DNA of 64,000 nt, taken from the NCBI GenBank assembly GCA_963682055.1, contig OY821740.1, positions 47,450,795 to 47,514,794 on the forward strand, read 5' to 3'. Under the pieces are notes generated by a model that had not been told where the DNA came from, searched no databases, and saw only the letters and a list, made by a program, of their open reading frames with translations. A program made the translations under genes and the position numbers. Below are positions 37,355-49,717 of the stretch, piece after piece (the first letter of the stretch is position 1; each line of letters starts with the position of its first letter). Origin of the DNA: Primula veris (taxonomy: Eukaryota > Streptophyta > Magnoliopsida > Ericales > Primulaceae).

Positions 37355-37512
37355 CAAAAGTTGTCACAAGTCTGTCACTAATTTAAAAAACTATCATAAA
37401 TCTGTCGTAAATTGACTAAATTGTCACAAAGCCGTTACAAAAATTATCGTTAATAAGCTCGTAACAAAAAATAACGTCACTAATTCAGTTGATATTTGAG
37501 TATTTTTTTTTT
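37355..37512. repeat. Dispersed repeat, copy 2 of the GTCACAAA-rich element
   Basis: Same orientation as the copy at 35985, offset about 1.37 kb, more diverged, and ending in a poly-T run of about 19 nt. The paired arrangement could mark the two ends of one direct-repeat element or two insertions. Confidence 0.6.
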
Positions 37513-39000
37513 TTTTTTTACATCGAATGCATTATGATTTATGCATAAGACAAAATAGACAAGTGCTCAGCTTAAGCAAGCATGTGATGCACGCCAAAAA
37601 CATAAATTAACTTATAGGTTTGCTTCAAAAACTAGAACCTAGTAGCAGTTAAAGCAACTTAATTAGTTGATTGTAGATTAAAGTACTAAATTTTTTCAAT
37701 CATATAGATATAAGTATAAATTAAATGAAAATAAGCATCTTTGCTATGAAACAATTAAACTTAATCTGATAGTAATAAAGCCCAAAAGAGTGAAACCCAT
37801 TTTTCTTTCGGTACATATTTCTATCTGTTTTTTTTTTTTGACATTAAATATTACGAAACCATATGTTGTATATACTCTTAGAGAGGAGCCTTTTAAGCAA
37901 TGTGCGATAAATAACTTACTAACTCAAACGCAATAAATTTGTATAGAAGTGCAATTTTAAGCCGATTCTAATAATTTTTTACGTACTAAGATAGGCTGTG
38001 AATTGTTTCAGAACAAACTTATAGTAAGATTTTAACTTATAATTCATTTGAATTAGGGTTGCAAGTGAGTCAAGCCAAACCGACTCCGACACTATTCAAA
38101 TTCGATTTTTTAACTAAACTAGTCATAAAATAATCATGTTCAGAATCGGCTCGTTTTGCTCGAATATGGCCTAAGTATGAACAAACCCATTTATAAACGT
38201 ACAAAGTTTTAACACATTTTCAGCCTTGTTTAGTAACTTAGGATACAGTATGCAAGCAGCGTTTGAAATTTCAAATTACGGAGTGAACTTTTAGAGTCCT
38301 TCAAAAACCAAAACTACATAATCGATCCGTCCTTAACAAGATACACTTAGATCGTTACAACTTTACTGATCTCAAAAGTTTGCAAAGCACATGCTATTGT
38401 ACACTAACATGGATGTCGGATAATATCTTTTGATAGTTTGACCGAATTATTCACAGTTCTCTGGGTCTTTGAAACTACAAGGATCAAGTTTGAAAGTGAT
38501 CGAATTTTAACCCTTGGGGCCAAAAGTCAATACAAAAATAAATTCAATAAGTGACGGTCAAATCAATCAGAAATATGTCAGTAAATAACAAAATCCCTTA
38601 GTAAAATTAAAATACGTCACGAATTCGTATGCGATAAGTGGAAGAATAAATCTATCACAAAATCTGCTTAGGATTGATTTTTTTTTTTTTTTTTAGTCAG
38701 TGTTGAACCAAAACTAAGAAAGTACAATTGAAGCCAAAATTTAATGTTATGTACAAAGTGATAATGTCAAGTTTCACATGCTACTGTTACAAGCGGACAA
38801 TAGGGGTTTACATCACTTCAAAAATCAATTAAAGCAATAAGTACCAACTAGGAGCTACCTAACAACCTAGCGCAATTAAGTCTGTCCTATGTCATCTCGT
38901 GTTTGATCAGCATGCAATTATATCCATTTTAGCTTTAAAATAAAGTATCTAGTGTAAGATTATTAAACTCTTCGGATTTTACTGATTGGGCTCAAATGGA
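37513..39000. other. Intergenic, no gene seen
   Basis: AT-rich with several T homopolymers. Nothing gene-like is recognised on either strand. Confidence 0.5.
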
Positions 39001-39135
39001 CTTATAACCCTACCTCTCTATCTATATAAAAAGGGTTAGGGGTCTTGTATTTTATTCATTCAGATATTCATTCATAATAAATACTATACCGTTCTCTTCT
39101 CTCTCTACTTCTGTCTCTCTATATACGTAGCTAAT
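39001..39135 (+). promoter_or_regulatory. Core-promoter-like segment (TATA plus CT-rich leader)
   Basis: CTATCTATATAAAAAGGG at about 39018-39035 is a good TATA context and is followed by a pyrimidine-rich stretch (CTCTTCTCTCTCTACTTC) typical of plant leaders or LTRs. No coding sequence follows. It may be a relic LTR or a non-coding transcription start. Confidence 0.35.
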
Positions 39136-39261
39136 AGTGTATTACAGCAGGATTTATGACTTCAGTTTTTTAATACATCATGTCTTAATTAATAATAGTT
39201 ACATTTTAGTATTATGGTTTTGGTTTTAATGTTTTTGAAGGAACACTATCGTGAATTCAAT

Positions 39262-39465
39262 CCATTATTATTTAAGGTGTGTTACATATTAAAAATGTAA
39301 CACCCATTAATGAACACAAAAATATCTACTATAAACTTAATTCAAAATTAAAACTAAAAAATAATAAAAACTTAAAATAACCCATAAATATATACCCTAA
39401 AGTTAATTCAAAATTAAAACTAAAAAATACTTATTGGTTGACACATCCTAAATAATAATGCATCA
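39262..39465. mobile_element. MITE-like inverted-repeat element, about 200 bp
   Basis: CCATTATTATTTAAGGTGTG at the left and, inverted, GCATTATTATTTAGGATGTG at the right form imperfect terminal inverted repeats. The left arm itself can fold (GTGTTACAT ... ATGTAACAC). The interior carries a duplicated TTAATTCAAAATTAAAAC word. No coding capacity and no clear target duplication. Confidence 0.5.
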
Positions 39466-40590
39466 TGTTTATATAATATTTTTTTTCATATGTTAATTAA
39501 ATATATAATTTTTTTCAAATTTTTTTATTAATGATGGGATGAACTTAAAAATAGACAGGCTAACCATTCCTAAAATAAGAACATGCAGAGTTATGATTGG
39601 TTATGGGGCATCCTTATCTAGAGGATGTATTTTTCCATAATTAAACCCTAAGTCAAAGTGAAGAACCTTGTTAGAAAAAAAAGCCAATACACAATCGTAA
39701 ATGTATAAAACTTACTTATATATACCGGTTATAATTTAACCTTAAAAATTTACAAAGCCATTTTATTAATTTTTTAAAAATTATTTCTTGTCTTTTACTT
39801 TAAAAAAAATGTAAAATTAGTACAAAACTGTCAAAGAAGTTATAAATGAGTTTTAAATTTACAAAATCATATTTTGATCTTTTTATTGAATTTTTGAATC
39901 TTTTTGATATTTTTTATGGGAACCTCAAAATAAATAAATAAATGCTTTTTTAAAAAAATTGGGTAACTTTGTAACCTCATTCATATTTTTTCTTATTTTT
40001 TAAATAAAAGACAAAAATCAATAAAAATTTAATAAAAGGACTTTGTAAAATTTCAAGGTAATATTCTGACAAGCATAACTAAGTTTTATATATTTACCAT
40101 TTTTTCTGAGGTTTTTCAAAAAAATCCAAAAATAAATAAATAAAAATTAACTAGTCAAACTGTAAAAAGTAAAAGTTACAGACGGTTTGACCATAGAAAA
40201 TATTTTTTATAGTGGAAAATAAATCCTCCGTTGTCTAACATAAAAAAGTTTTCAACTCCTCCACCGTACATCATACATATTTTCTGTATTCATAATTCCT
40301 TTTTCCATTATTTATTTTATTGATAAAAATTATCAAATGTAAACATGTTGTAAATGAATAAGAAAGTAGTTTTAAAAAGAAATATTTCAAATTTATTCAC
40401 AAGCAATGGAAACCCACAGGGTCTACCCAAGTCTGGTCACGTAGTCCTCTTAAAGGACTTCTACAAGAGCATTTAACACCACACGACATATCGAGTCCCA
40501 CATTGTCCGATAAATCTGTGATAAGAGGTGTTGGAAGAGTCATCCCAGGAAACAAAAGAATCTCTCTTCCATAACATCCTTCTCACCAAG
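39466..40590. other. Very AT-rich intergenic stretch
   Basis: Long A/T runs with repeated AATAAATAAATAAA words. No gene recognised. Confidence 0.5.
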
Positions 40591-40773
40591 CTAACATTTT
40601 AATATCCACAATACCAAACTCATCGACTGTAACATTCTAAATTGGAAAAGAAATACATAGTAGAATGCTTGACGATGGTCAAGAACCTTTGTTCCGTCTT
40701 TCGTTAAACCAGTATGTTCATCCATATCATCAGACATCAATTTTGGAATTTCAATGTTTACTTCTGTTAACAA
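40591..40773 (-). other. Coding-like minus frame, unidentified
   Basis: The frame MLTEVNIEIPKLMSDDMDEH, TGLTKDGTKVLDHRQAFYYV has codon and residue character of a real exon, but I cannot assign a family. Splice sites are not clear and it ends shortly after. It may belong to the transcript driven from the promoter-like sequence near 43.1 kb. Confidence 0.3.
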
Positions 40774-41399
40774 TAGTCGCAGTTGCAGCTTTAGGGAATT
40801 GGGGAGAAAAAATTGACATCGTAGTTATTTTGATACTAATATATCAGAAACAAACTATAAACTTTGTAGAATTCGAACTCAAACTGACTGCAAAACCATA
40901 TGAAAACGCACAAGGCATTGCTAATAACTTGATTTTTTGTACACTATGGCAGGAAAATTAATGTAGAAGTAAGATACCACTACGCCTTCTAGTTCATCTC
41001 AAAACAAAATACTAATATTGGAAAATAGTTGTTGTCAATTACTGGTAAATATTTAATGAGTTTTCCATTAACCACACTGAATCAGGAATTCAGTGTCATT
41101 TCTTCGAATCCTTTGTAATGACAGTTGAAACAATGATTTAATCGGGTTTTTTGAACTAACCGAGGATCCACGAAAACAGTGCTCGTATTTTATAAAATTC
41201 AATCAAAGCAACGAACTACAATAGAAATTTGAGGGGGATTCAGAATGAGTAGGAGGTAATTAATTCAATCATTTGAATCAGATAAATACAGTCATCACCA
41301 TCACCCCATTCTTTCAAAATGGTAGAATAAATAATACTAGCGCAACACAAACAAGTAAATCATAACACTTGAGTAAATAAGAATTTTATTTTGTTCTCT

Positions 41400-41995
41400 C
41401 AAACAAATGTATCGACAGTTAACATGACTAACTCGAACGGATTTGAGATCGGGCTCACAATCATGTCTATTCAAACAAGGGATTACTTCAACAAATTATG
41501 AAGTATACACATGTGAACCAAAATAAATAAGAATTGTGTATAACCACACAATACACATAAACATGAAAGTGGAAATAATCTCAGACAAATGCCTCGATTG
41601 TCGTCACGATTAAAACTCGAATGGATTTGAGATCGGACTCGTCATCGTATTTGTTCATCATAGAATCATATCATAAAAATATATACAGATCATAAAATAG
41701 ACACATAAACATGAACATGAAAGTGGCAAGATCTCAGACAAATGCCTCGATTGTCGTCACGATTAGAACTCGAATGGATTGAGATTGGACTCGTCATCGT
41801 ATTTGTTCATCACAGGAAAATATCATAAAAAATTATACAAAAATAATAAAATAGACACATAAACATGAACATGAAAGTGGAAAGATCTCAGACAAATGCC
41901 TCGATTGTCGTCACGATTAAAACTCGAATGGATTTGAGATCGGACTCGTCATCGTATTTGTTCATCATAGAATCATATCATAAATACATGAAAAC
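41400..41995. repeat. 153-154-bp tandem repeat, three good copies plus one decayed
   Basis: AATGCCTCGATTGTCGTCAC starts at 41588, 41741 and 41895. Each copy continues AACTCGAATGGATTTGAGAT, GACTCGTCATCGTATTTGTT and ends with CACATAAACATGAACATGAA. A more diverged copy precedes at about 41405-41480 (TAACTCGAACGGATTTGAGA). Confidence 0.93.
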
Positions 41996-42024
41996 ATACA
42001 CAAAAATTATGAATCAATAGAGTT

Positions 42025-42264
42025 ATGAATAGCTTGGATGCAATAGATTATAGAGATTACGCAAAACGAATGAAGGAGGAAATTAAACATTCCAAAATCT
42101 CAGTATTCACATTTTCACCGGTTTACTCGAGATTTTTGCACTGTTCAAAAGATATGATCAAATTTCCAGGATACGATATTCAGGTAAGTTACAATGCTCA
42201 ACTCAATAACAATGGAAATTTCCAAGTTACGATACCGTTGATAGCAAAACAAATGTTAATTTGA
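42025..42264 (+). other. Small open frame of 79 codons, unknown
   Basis: Begins MNSLDAIDYRDYAKRMKEEI and contains an internal CAG|GTAAGT donor-like site after FPGYDIQ, so only its first 53 codons may be an exon. It lies right after the 153-bp repeats. No recognisable family, and no promoter is visible. Weak support for a gene. Confidence 0.25.
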
Positions 42265-43045
42265 GATCACATGTAAAAGGGAACTGAATTGAATTTAGCA
42301 GCCAACTTCTGTTTGAAGTAATTTCCAAAAAATTATATCAAATAGCAGGAAAGCAGGATCGGCAGCTAATTTCCGTCAACTTAAATTAATCTTCAAGCCA
42401 AAAGTGCTAGAAAAAATGAAAACTAATGTTGACAAAAGGATATGGCACAAATTTTGAGCTCTACAGGCATTTGTTAATTGTCCTGAAAAGCCTTCGATAT
42501 GTGCCGCGTTTAAATTCAATATACAAAGAACAATCCAACATTCAACTAAGCATAATATCCCAATAAGAGCAACAAATGCATTACATTTACGCAAACCGAC
42601 TTATTTCTTTCGAAACTAATCAAATGAAATAACTCTCGAGTTAACCGGTAGAATAACTGGGAAACAAATCTAATCATCGTATTATTCTCCAATAACCGGT
42701 AAAAAAAACACTAAAACCAAAATAAATATAAACTAATTAAAGTCAAATTTGAAGAGAATGATCAGTTAGAGCTAATACATTAGATACCATCATTCCGGTG
42801 ATCAAACCAATAGGGAAATAACCTAATCATCACTTCATTCTCTTATATAGCAAATTAAAATAATCCGAAACAAAAATAAAATATAAAATTCAACACAAAA
42901 GTACTAATTTGACTGTATATTTGCCAATCCCTTTACAATTTGCAACTGTTTGAGCAAAAAGTTAATAAATTGAATGATCAGGTATTGGTTATCAAACTAA
43001 TAAGGAATATATATATATAGATTAATCAAAATAATAAGCTGAGAT
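42265..43045. other. Intergenic or intronic, no gene seen
   Basis: A 72-codon minus frame at 42376-42594 has a hydrophobic N-terminus (MRKCNAFVALIGILCLVEC) but no further support. Several ACCGGT words (TAACCGGTAGAAT, TAACCGGTAAAA) recur near 42.64-42.70 kb. Confidence 0.35.
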
Positions 43046-43049
43046 TAAC

Positions 43050-43122
43050 CTTTGCTATTAGCTTTTTGTGGCGGCGTATAAAATTGAGTGTTAACCCTAA
43101 CTTGGTGTGTGTTTATATAGGA
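43050..43122 (-). promoter_or_regulatory. Promoter-like sequence: TATA box, telo-box and 5' UTR donor
   Basis: On the minus strand CTATATAAAC (43111-43120) is followed about 11 bp later by TTAGGGTTAA (43091-43100) and, after CGCCGCCACAAAAAGC, by a donor AGCAAAG|GTTAATC near 43050. A TATA box with a nearby telo-box and a short first exon is the layout of many plant ribosomal-protein and translation-factor genes. No such coding region was recognised to its left, so the gene may be lost, decayed or of unknown type. Confidence 0.4.
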
Positions 43123-44125
43123 CGATTAACTTTCTGAAAATAGCATATTAGGTCGTTATGTTTTGATAAAATCAAATAGCTCCTCCAGCTTATTAAAATT
43201 ATCACTTTTATGATCGTATCGTCATAATATTATAAGTGACGGAATCAGGAATTGTAAATGTTAGGACCAAAATTTATATATAATTTTTAGGTGCTTAGAA
43301 GTAACTTATTATATTTTCGGGTTTACTCTCTATATAGCGTTTACTGTTTTATTCTAAGGTGGATGTGGATGGGCATTATTTAGGTATGTTTTCGTAGAAT
43401 ACAAATTAGTAGACGTAATTTTCTATCTTTTAGGCGGAAGTTTGCTTTTCTTTTAAGACACACAGTTTTTAATATTTATTCAAATTATTGATACTAAATT
43501 ATTTTTACATATTAGAAAATGAATCTACTTACCAGGGAAAAGATAAGATTTAAATAGTACTCCCATTTGATGGAATTTTGTATTGTATGAGATTAATAGA
43601 GGGAAAATCATGAATGCTATATAAAAGCACACTCACTGTAAAAAAAATCGCACATTCTCAATTATTATTTAAATTTTGATACATATACTATCAGTCGACA
43701 TCAAAGTTAAAAAAAATAGTACGAGTGAGCATTTGTACCTAAGTTTAAAAGAGATTTTAACGATCTTTTTTTGATAATTAACTTTATACTCAATGATCAT
43801 TTCCCCATAAATACAATGTGTATCCTTTAAATGAGTTGGAGGACGAATTTTTATAGTATGGGGTACGCCACCGACGAATAATAGGTACTCGATTCCACTA
43901 TCCTGGACAGAGTTAGTGAGCGTGTTATAGGCAACTCAACTATTTCGCACGATTCAGGGGGCACTTTTATGGGGAAACGGGTCAGTAAATTCGACAAAAC
44001 CATAACAAAAACCTAATGCAAATTACACATATATACTTGGTATAAATTGTATATCCTCCACTAAAACTATAACTAGTTAAGAAACCATCAGCTTTGATTA
44101 ACTCTTTCTTCTTCCCTATAATTCA
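43123..44125. other. Intergenic, no gene seen
   Basis: AT-rich, without recognised features. Confidence 0.5.
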
Positions 44126-44129
44126 AACT

Positions 44130-44213
44130 TTGATAGGCCCAAATAAAAATTCGATAGGCCTAAAGCAAAGCTTGATAGGCACAAAAATTATGATAAATCC
44201 AAAGCAAAGTTTT
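44130..44213. repeat. Short tandem repeat, about 20-bp unit, four decayed copies
   Basis: GATAGGCCCAAATAAAAATT, GATAGGCCTAAAGCAAAGCT, GATAGGCACAAAAATTAT and GATAAATCCAAAGCAAAG follow one another. Confidence 0.7.
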
Positions 44214-45376
44214 GAAGAGAATGGATCAAGTCATTTTAAAGGAAATTTGGGCTTTTGAACATATTTTCCCATGTTCTTCATATAGGTATAAATAAAGACA
44301 AAACACGTTATGAAGTAACAAAATTGCCTAAGATAAACTGTAAACATGATCAAGTTCCTTGCATTATGTTTAACTTTGAAAAGTGCCTCTTGTTAAGACT
44401 ACACTCTTAACTGGTTTTTATAATAATTTTTACCAACTAGCAATATCTATATCAATGTTTACCAACACTTGAAAGGCGAAGTTCACACTCTTCATATATA
44501 TATATATATGTCCCCTAATGAAGTAATTATCAAACATCAGCGTTCCCGTCACCTGTCCAAATTGTCGGAATCAAAGTTGCTAATGTATGTCACCAAAACT
44601 CTCATTCCAATTGTCATTACTTGGACGACGACTTAAATTATAATTTACAGCTTCAATGTTTGTCTGTGACATGTTAGCTAGGATGACCACATCAAACATA
44701 GGACAAAATATATGATAACCCTAATTTTCATACTCCCAAACAAGGCATAGTTTTTTTTATACTAGTGCTTTCATTTTTATATACTTGTTTTTTGAGCCCT
44801 TAACAACCTATTTCATTTTTGTAAATTGTGCGGTTGCGAAAACGACACTCATTTGTTACCTAAGGGCTTCCTTTTTTAACATGTATGACAGTAGTTTTCT
44901 TGTAATACTATATGGTTCTAGAGGAATAATTTCTCTTGGTAATTTCTTTGCCTCTTTGCCTTTTGATAGTTATGCTTTTTGTTAATGGATTGAGTCATTG
45001 AGATGCAGTTACTGCATCTTATAAATTTCCAGAAAATCTCTTTGCCTAGAAAAGTATGGTACCAAATGTCTCCATTTTCTATTGGAAATATGTATAAGGA
45101 CCATTTCCACTCATGCTACCCCCATATTAAAAGAAACTGTAAGGTCATATGTCGACGATATATACACGTGTGACGGGCCTACGTGCAACATTTTTGTCTG
45201 ATTGACCAATTGTGGGTTTTGGACTTTTGGACACGAGTCAGCATCATTTCAAACACAGTTTATATCTGTCCGTTAACCCTTCCCGATCATAATCGTTTCA
45301 AAAGTTTATTAAACCTAATAACTTGCACTCTAAAAATAATAGTCGAAATGAATTTTCATGCTGGTGATTGACTGAT
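44214..45376. other. Intergenic, no gene seen
   Basis: Includes an (AT)n run near 44493-44510. Short plus frames at 44.8 and 45.2 kb have no recognised features. Confidence 0.45.
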
Positions 45377-45706
45377 TTCTGATGTGGATTTGGTCGCTCG
45401 ATCAGCTCCTGCCTAGGCCGAGGCACTGCAGGCAAAATAAAGTTACCGCTACTTACAACAAAAAGGGTGAAAGTTGTTAACCGAATTATGTACATGACAA
45501 CTATAGTTATCCCAAATTAGTTTATGATGTTTTAAGAAATAGTCTAGTTTAGTATTTTTGTCAGAAACGACAGTTAGAGGCGGAGTATGAGGTTGCAAAT
45601 TATAAAATGTTATTTTATGGGGTCGCCTAACTCAATTTTAAAAATTATTTTCTGATGTGAATTTGGTCACTCGATCTGCTTCTGCCCGCTCCGAGGCACA
45701 CCATGC
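45377..45706. repeat. Direct repeat pair of about 55 bp, 274 bp apart
   Basis: TTTCTGATGTGGATTTGGTC, CTCGATCAGCTCCTGCC, CCGAGGCAC at 45376-45432 matches TTTTCTGATGTGAATTTGGTC, CTCGATCTGCTTCTGCC, CCGAGGCAC at about 45650-45706. The pair could be target or terminal repeats of an inserted segment. Confidence 0.65.
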
Positions 45707-47461
45707 AAACTCGTTTTTAAATTATTTTCAAGATCTTTTTATATCGAAAAATTATAATTTTTGTAAAATGTGATATTTTTTTTAAGCATAAATCTCTTTT
45801 TATTGCATCAAACCATTTTACAAATTATGTCCACGGCGTGCCACAAAATGAGAACGGCAGATACAAAAAAACCTCGACAATATAACTAGTCATCAAAGTA
45901 AAAACATAAGATATTAAGATACCAACTTTTACAAAAATAGGGAAAACCCATAGCTAGCTGCATTTGACCTTCGAATTCGTACCAATCCATCACAAAAACA
46001 AAAAAAAAGCAGCAGCTTTTACTTTCGTAATCAAAATCCACGCGAAACACTATCGGGCTAATTTTCTATCACAATTAGCTTTTTAAAGCTTCATAAACTG
46101 TACTCAAGGCCCAGCCACACTGTCAACAGAAAAATCGGCGTTGACGCCTTACTTTTAACATTCGGTACTCAAGGATAAGTTTCTGAATTCATTTGTGAAC
46201 TATAATGTAATTAAAATATTGGTCACGGATTTGTTAAGACCTAGAAAGTTTTGTACTTCCAAAACAAACGTTAAAATATATATAGATAAATAATAGAATG
46301 GTTTAAGAAATAAAATAAAACTTAAGATACTATCCGAATTAAGGGCTAAATTCAATTCATTTGTGAGTTTGCTTAGAGAGCACATTAGTAATTTGGCTTT
46401 TGTTCACCGACTAATTAAGATTGAATTATCTTGATATTCAAACCTAATGTACTAGGTGAGAAAGATTGGGAAGGAATAAGGATTAGTTACAAGTCTTACA
46501 GAAACAGTGGCAGATACTCTAATTCATAGTTGTCATATATATAGAGATAGGGAAACCGTAACTATGCTGGTGGAATGATAGATGCAGGTTTTGGTACTCG
46601 AATATGCCGGTGAGAATGCTGAGAAGCCTTATCAATTTCCTATTACATCCTACATTTTCATATTATTATTTTTGAAATATAAGCTTTATTACGCAAACAA
46701 ACGTTCAACAACTATACTTTTTGTGAAGTTACTACGAGGTTTTTGCTAATGAGCTAGGACTAGAGCTTGATGTTAATTGGAATTTGAGTATCAAAAATCA
46801 CTCAACTTAGATCACATCTAATTTATATTCGGAGATATAAGGTTATGGGGTATAAGGAGAAGATTAAGTTTTTTGTGCTCATTTTCTTTTGAAATATTAA
46901 GCTCCCGGTCTTTAGTTTGTTTTAGCTTTCCCTGTCCTAGTAACTATAGGCTCTTACGGCTGTTTTATTATAAGTCAAGTTTAGGAATAGTTTCTTGTTT
47001 TCCTGTAATATTGACCACTATAGGGGTCTATCCCATAGAGACTTTTGGTTTCGCTAATAATAACAATGTGTTGATAAAAAAAAGGAAAACCGTAACTATT
47101 ACTTGAAATGATTATCATAAAGCAATAAAATTAAAGGTCTTAAGGCTTTCTTATAAAAATTTAAAAATTTAAAAAACGACTGAATTAAGCACAGTTTCCA
47201 TGTCCAAAAAAAGCATCCGGGGTATAACTATATGCTGTAAACTCTGATTATACTCTAGTCAAAGAAAAACTATATAGTTTCTTAATTTAATATTCATATA
47301 TGTGGCTTATAAAAAAAATTAATATCCATATATATTTCTAAATTACACATTCCTTACTTTCATGAAGTATACCTCATCGTTGTCCCATTACCGACAACAG
47401 ACAAAACATTTTGCAATTTAATGGTCAAGGCTCATTTTTGCATTTGTAGTATCACGAGTCC
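45707..47461. other. Intergenic, no gene seen
   Basis: AT-rich sequence; no coding region, RNA gene or clear repeat recognised. Confidence 0.5.
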
Positions 47462-47695
47462 CGCTCCTCCCTTCGTTCCTAATTAATTATCCACTACGAA
47501 ACTATATGCAATTTTCACTGACCAATAAATTATATTAAAATTGTCGGAATGAAAATTTTCAAAAGTTACTTATATATTTCAAACATTAAATTATATGATT
47601 TAGTTTTGAAAATTTTTATTTCGACAATTTTAATACATATTATACAACGGTCAAAATTGCATGTAGAGGGCAATTATGACTCCCTTATTCCTTCT
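47462..47695. mobile_element. Fold-back (Stowaway-like) MITE
   Basis: The left arm contains CTCCCTTCGTTCC at its edge, ATGCAATTTT and TATTAAAATTGTCGGAATGA, AAATTTTCAAAA. The right arm repeats these inverted (TTTTGAAAATTTTTATTTCG, ACAATTTTAATA, AAAATTGCAT). Arms of roughly 80 bp surround a loop of about 30 bp. The outer right edge has diverged, so the exact end is uncertain. Confidence 0.7.
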
Positions 47696-48727
47696 AAATT
47701 TTTGTCCCAAACACTTATTGTTTTCTTGTTTTTTTTCTTATTCTTCTTTTGACTCTAAAATCACCCAGCCAGACACTTGTTTGAGATGCAAAACTTGTGT
47801 ATCTACATAATTAAAATTTATTTATTTCAAAAGTTATTTACTTACTATACTTCTCGTTTCATTATGTCTCTTTTGCCTAATCTTTTTACAAAAAGTTGGT
47901 CTTGATTTCTTGCTATCAGAACCATGCATTCACTACGGTAGAAAATAATCTTATAATTTCTTTCAATATAGAATATTCTCCAATGAGATTTAAGTCCTTT
48001 TTTCGGTGATGCTATCGACACGATGGTTTGTGTAAGGATACGTTTTGCGTTTATTTGAATATTTGCCTTGTAAAAGGCCTCGCTTCACAAACCGTTTCTG
48101 ACTCTGACGGTGTTGTTTTCACTTACGAGCAAAGCCTAATAAAGATTTGGAGGCACATTACTGAGAATAAGACGAAACAAAGGTGTTCGATAAAAGATTA
48201 ATTTCATGTTAAGCTTTATAATTACTGAAAACGCATAGGAATATTTTCGACTGAATTTCATAAGTACACAAAATCTAGCAAAAGGGACTAAAGTTCATAT
48301 GAATCAATCACTGGGACTAATTAAACCAAAGCGAAAAATGATAATAGAAAACTTATATTTGAGTACTATCATTGAGCAGACATAATAGTATGCATGTACA
48401 CACACAAAACACGCAATGGGCATATTATTTATGTACGAAATATTTACATAAGATGCTATGGTCTATATAGAACATGTGCATAGCACTTGATTTCCAAAGT
48501 ATGTATCCTTTTGTAGTAGAGTAATTCGCATAAAATGTTCAGAACCATACATAAATGATAAATTATGGCATCTAAGAGCGAAAATAAAGTTCAGTCTGTA
48601 ACTAAATCTATATTTACATGAAGAAGTAGTACTAAATCTATAAATAAGTGATTTTTGCAAAGAGACTTAATCTTTAATTAGTACTAAATCTTTAGTATTA
48701 AGTATAGTTATAATGTTTTGTGTATAT
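47696..48727. other. Intergenic, no gene seen
   Basis: No recognised features. Confidence 0.5.
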
Positions 48728-48729
48728 TA

Positions 48730-48965
48730 CTCCACCTGTTTCAATTTACTTGTCCACAATCGTAATACGTGCATTTTGAGATGAAAAAAAAAAACATATC
48801 TAAATCACTAAAATGAAAAATTTGAAAAAACTTTTATATACTCAAATTAAATTTGACTACGTAAAACTTTTTCAAATTTGTTATACCGGCATTTTAGTTA
48901 CGAAAATAATGCATCCTAAAATACACGTAAATTCGTAATGAATAACTAATAGGAGACGAAATGAG
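48730..48965. mobile_element. Stowaway/Mariner-type MITE, about 236 bp
   Basis: It begins CTCCACCTGTTTCAATTTAC and ends CCTAA...GACGAAATGAG, directly flanked by TA on both sides (48728-48729 and 48966-48967). The outer terminal repeats are diverged, but the start is the common plant Stowaway end CTCCCTCCGTTTCAATTTA. The interior also folds (AAATTTGAAAAAACTTTT with AACTTTTTCAAATTTG). No coding capacity. Confidence 0.8.
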
Positions 48966-48967
48966 TA

Positions 48968-49705
48968 GATAATACAACTAGTTAGGAAAGGATGCGACTA
49001 GTGAGTTAATGGGCAAGCACTTTTAACGGGATAGTAAAAAATGGCTTATGAAGAGGAATTTTGGGAGTGAGATTTGAAAAAGTTTGTACATCACTAAAAT
49101 ATAAAATTATTGTGAAGGTGTGCATTTCTTTTTAAAGATTAATTAGTCCTACATTATTGTCTAAAAAAAATTAACAGCACAAGAAAACAAAGTGGTAAAT
49201 ACATGTGTCCTCTCCCTCTCTCTCATGTTACATATATGTTAAAGTGGCAAACAAAGTACACGCACGAATGCGAAACCTTTTCAACATGATGAAGATAGTG
49301 GCTGCCAGTTAGGCGATATACCATGCAAAAAAACCCTAGGTGATCATTCACTGTGCCCGAACCGGTATCTCGAAATGTCTAATGCTCGAATTTTATTTGT
49401 TGTTCGATAAATACAAATTAAAATAAAAATAAAATTAAATTGTAAATAAAGAGTTATAAACTCATGATCTGCCATGTAAAATACCAAACTAATTTATCAT
49501 CTGAGATATTGCAACATATTGTAAACAAATTGGTGTTTACTGTTTTTATTTTAATTACCAAGTATACTAAAAATACAGACGGATGTTACCCGTAATTTTG
49601 TTTCCAAATCAGTTGTTCAAGGCACAAACCTTACCCGACTTGTGTCTGGACCGTCCCTGATCACTCACCCCTGTTTTATAAGATTTCTCTTGTTTTTGAA
49701 ATGCT
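48968..49705. other. Intergenic, no gene seen
   Basis: Contains a CT-rich run near 49210-49225. Nothing else recognised. Confidence 0.5.
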
Positions 49706-49717
49706 AATTAACACATA

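Noticed and set aside
35985..37512. LTR retrotransposon bounded by the two GTCACAAA-rich repeats
   Set aside because: The repeats are in direct orientation but only about 150 bp. I saw no TG...CA ends, primer-binding site, polypurine tract or internal gag/pol.
40665..40961. 98-codon plus frame (MLDDGQEPLFRLSLNQ)
   Set aside because: It overlaps the more coding-like minus frame and has no recognised domain; weak on both strands.
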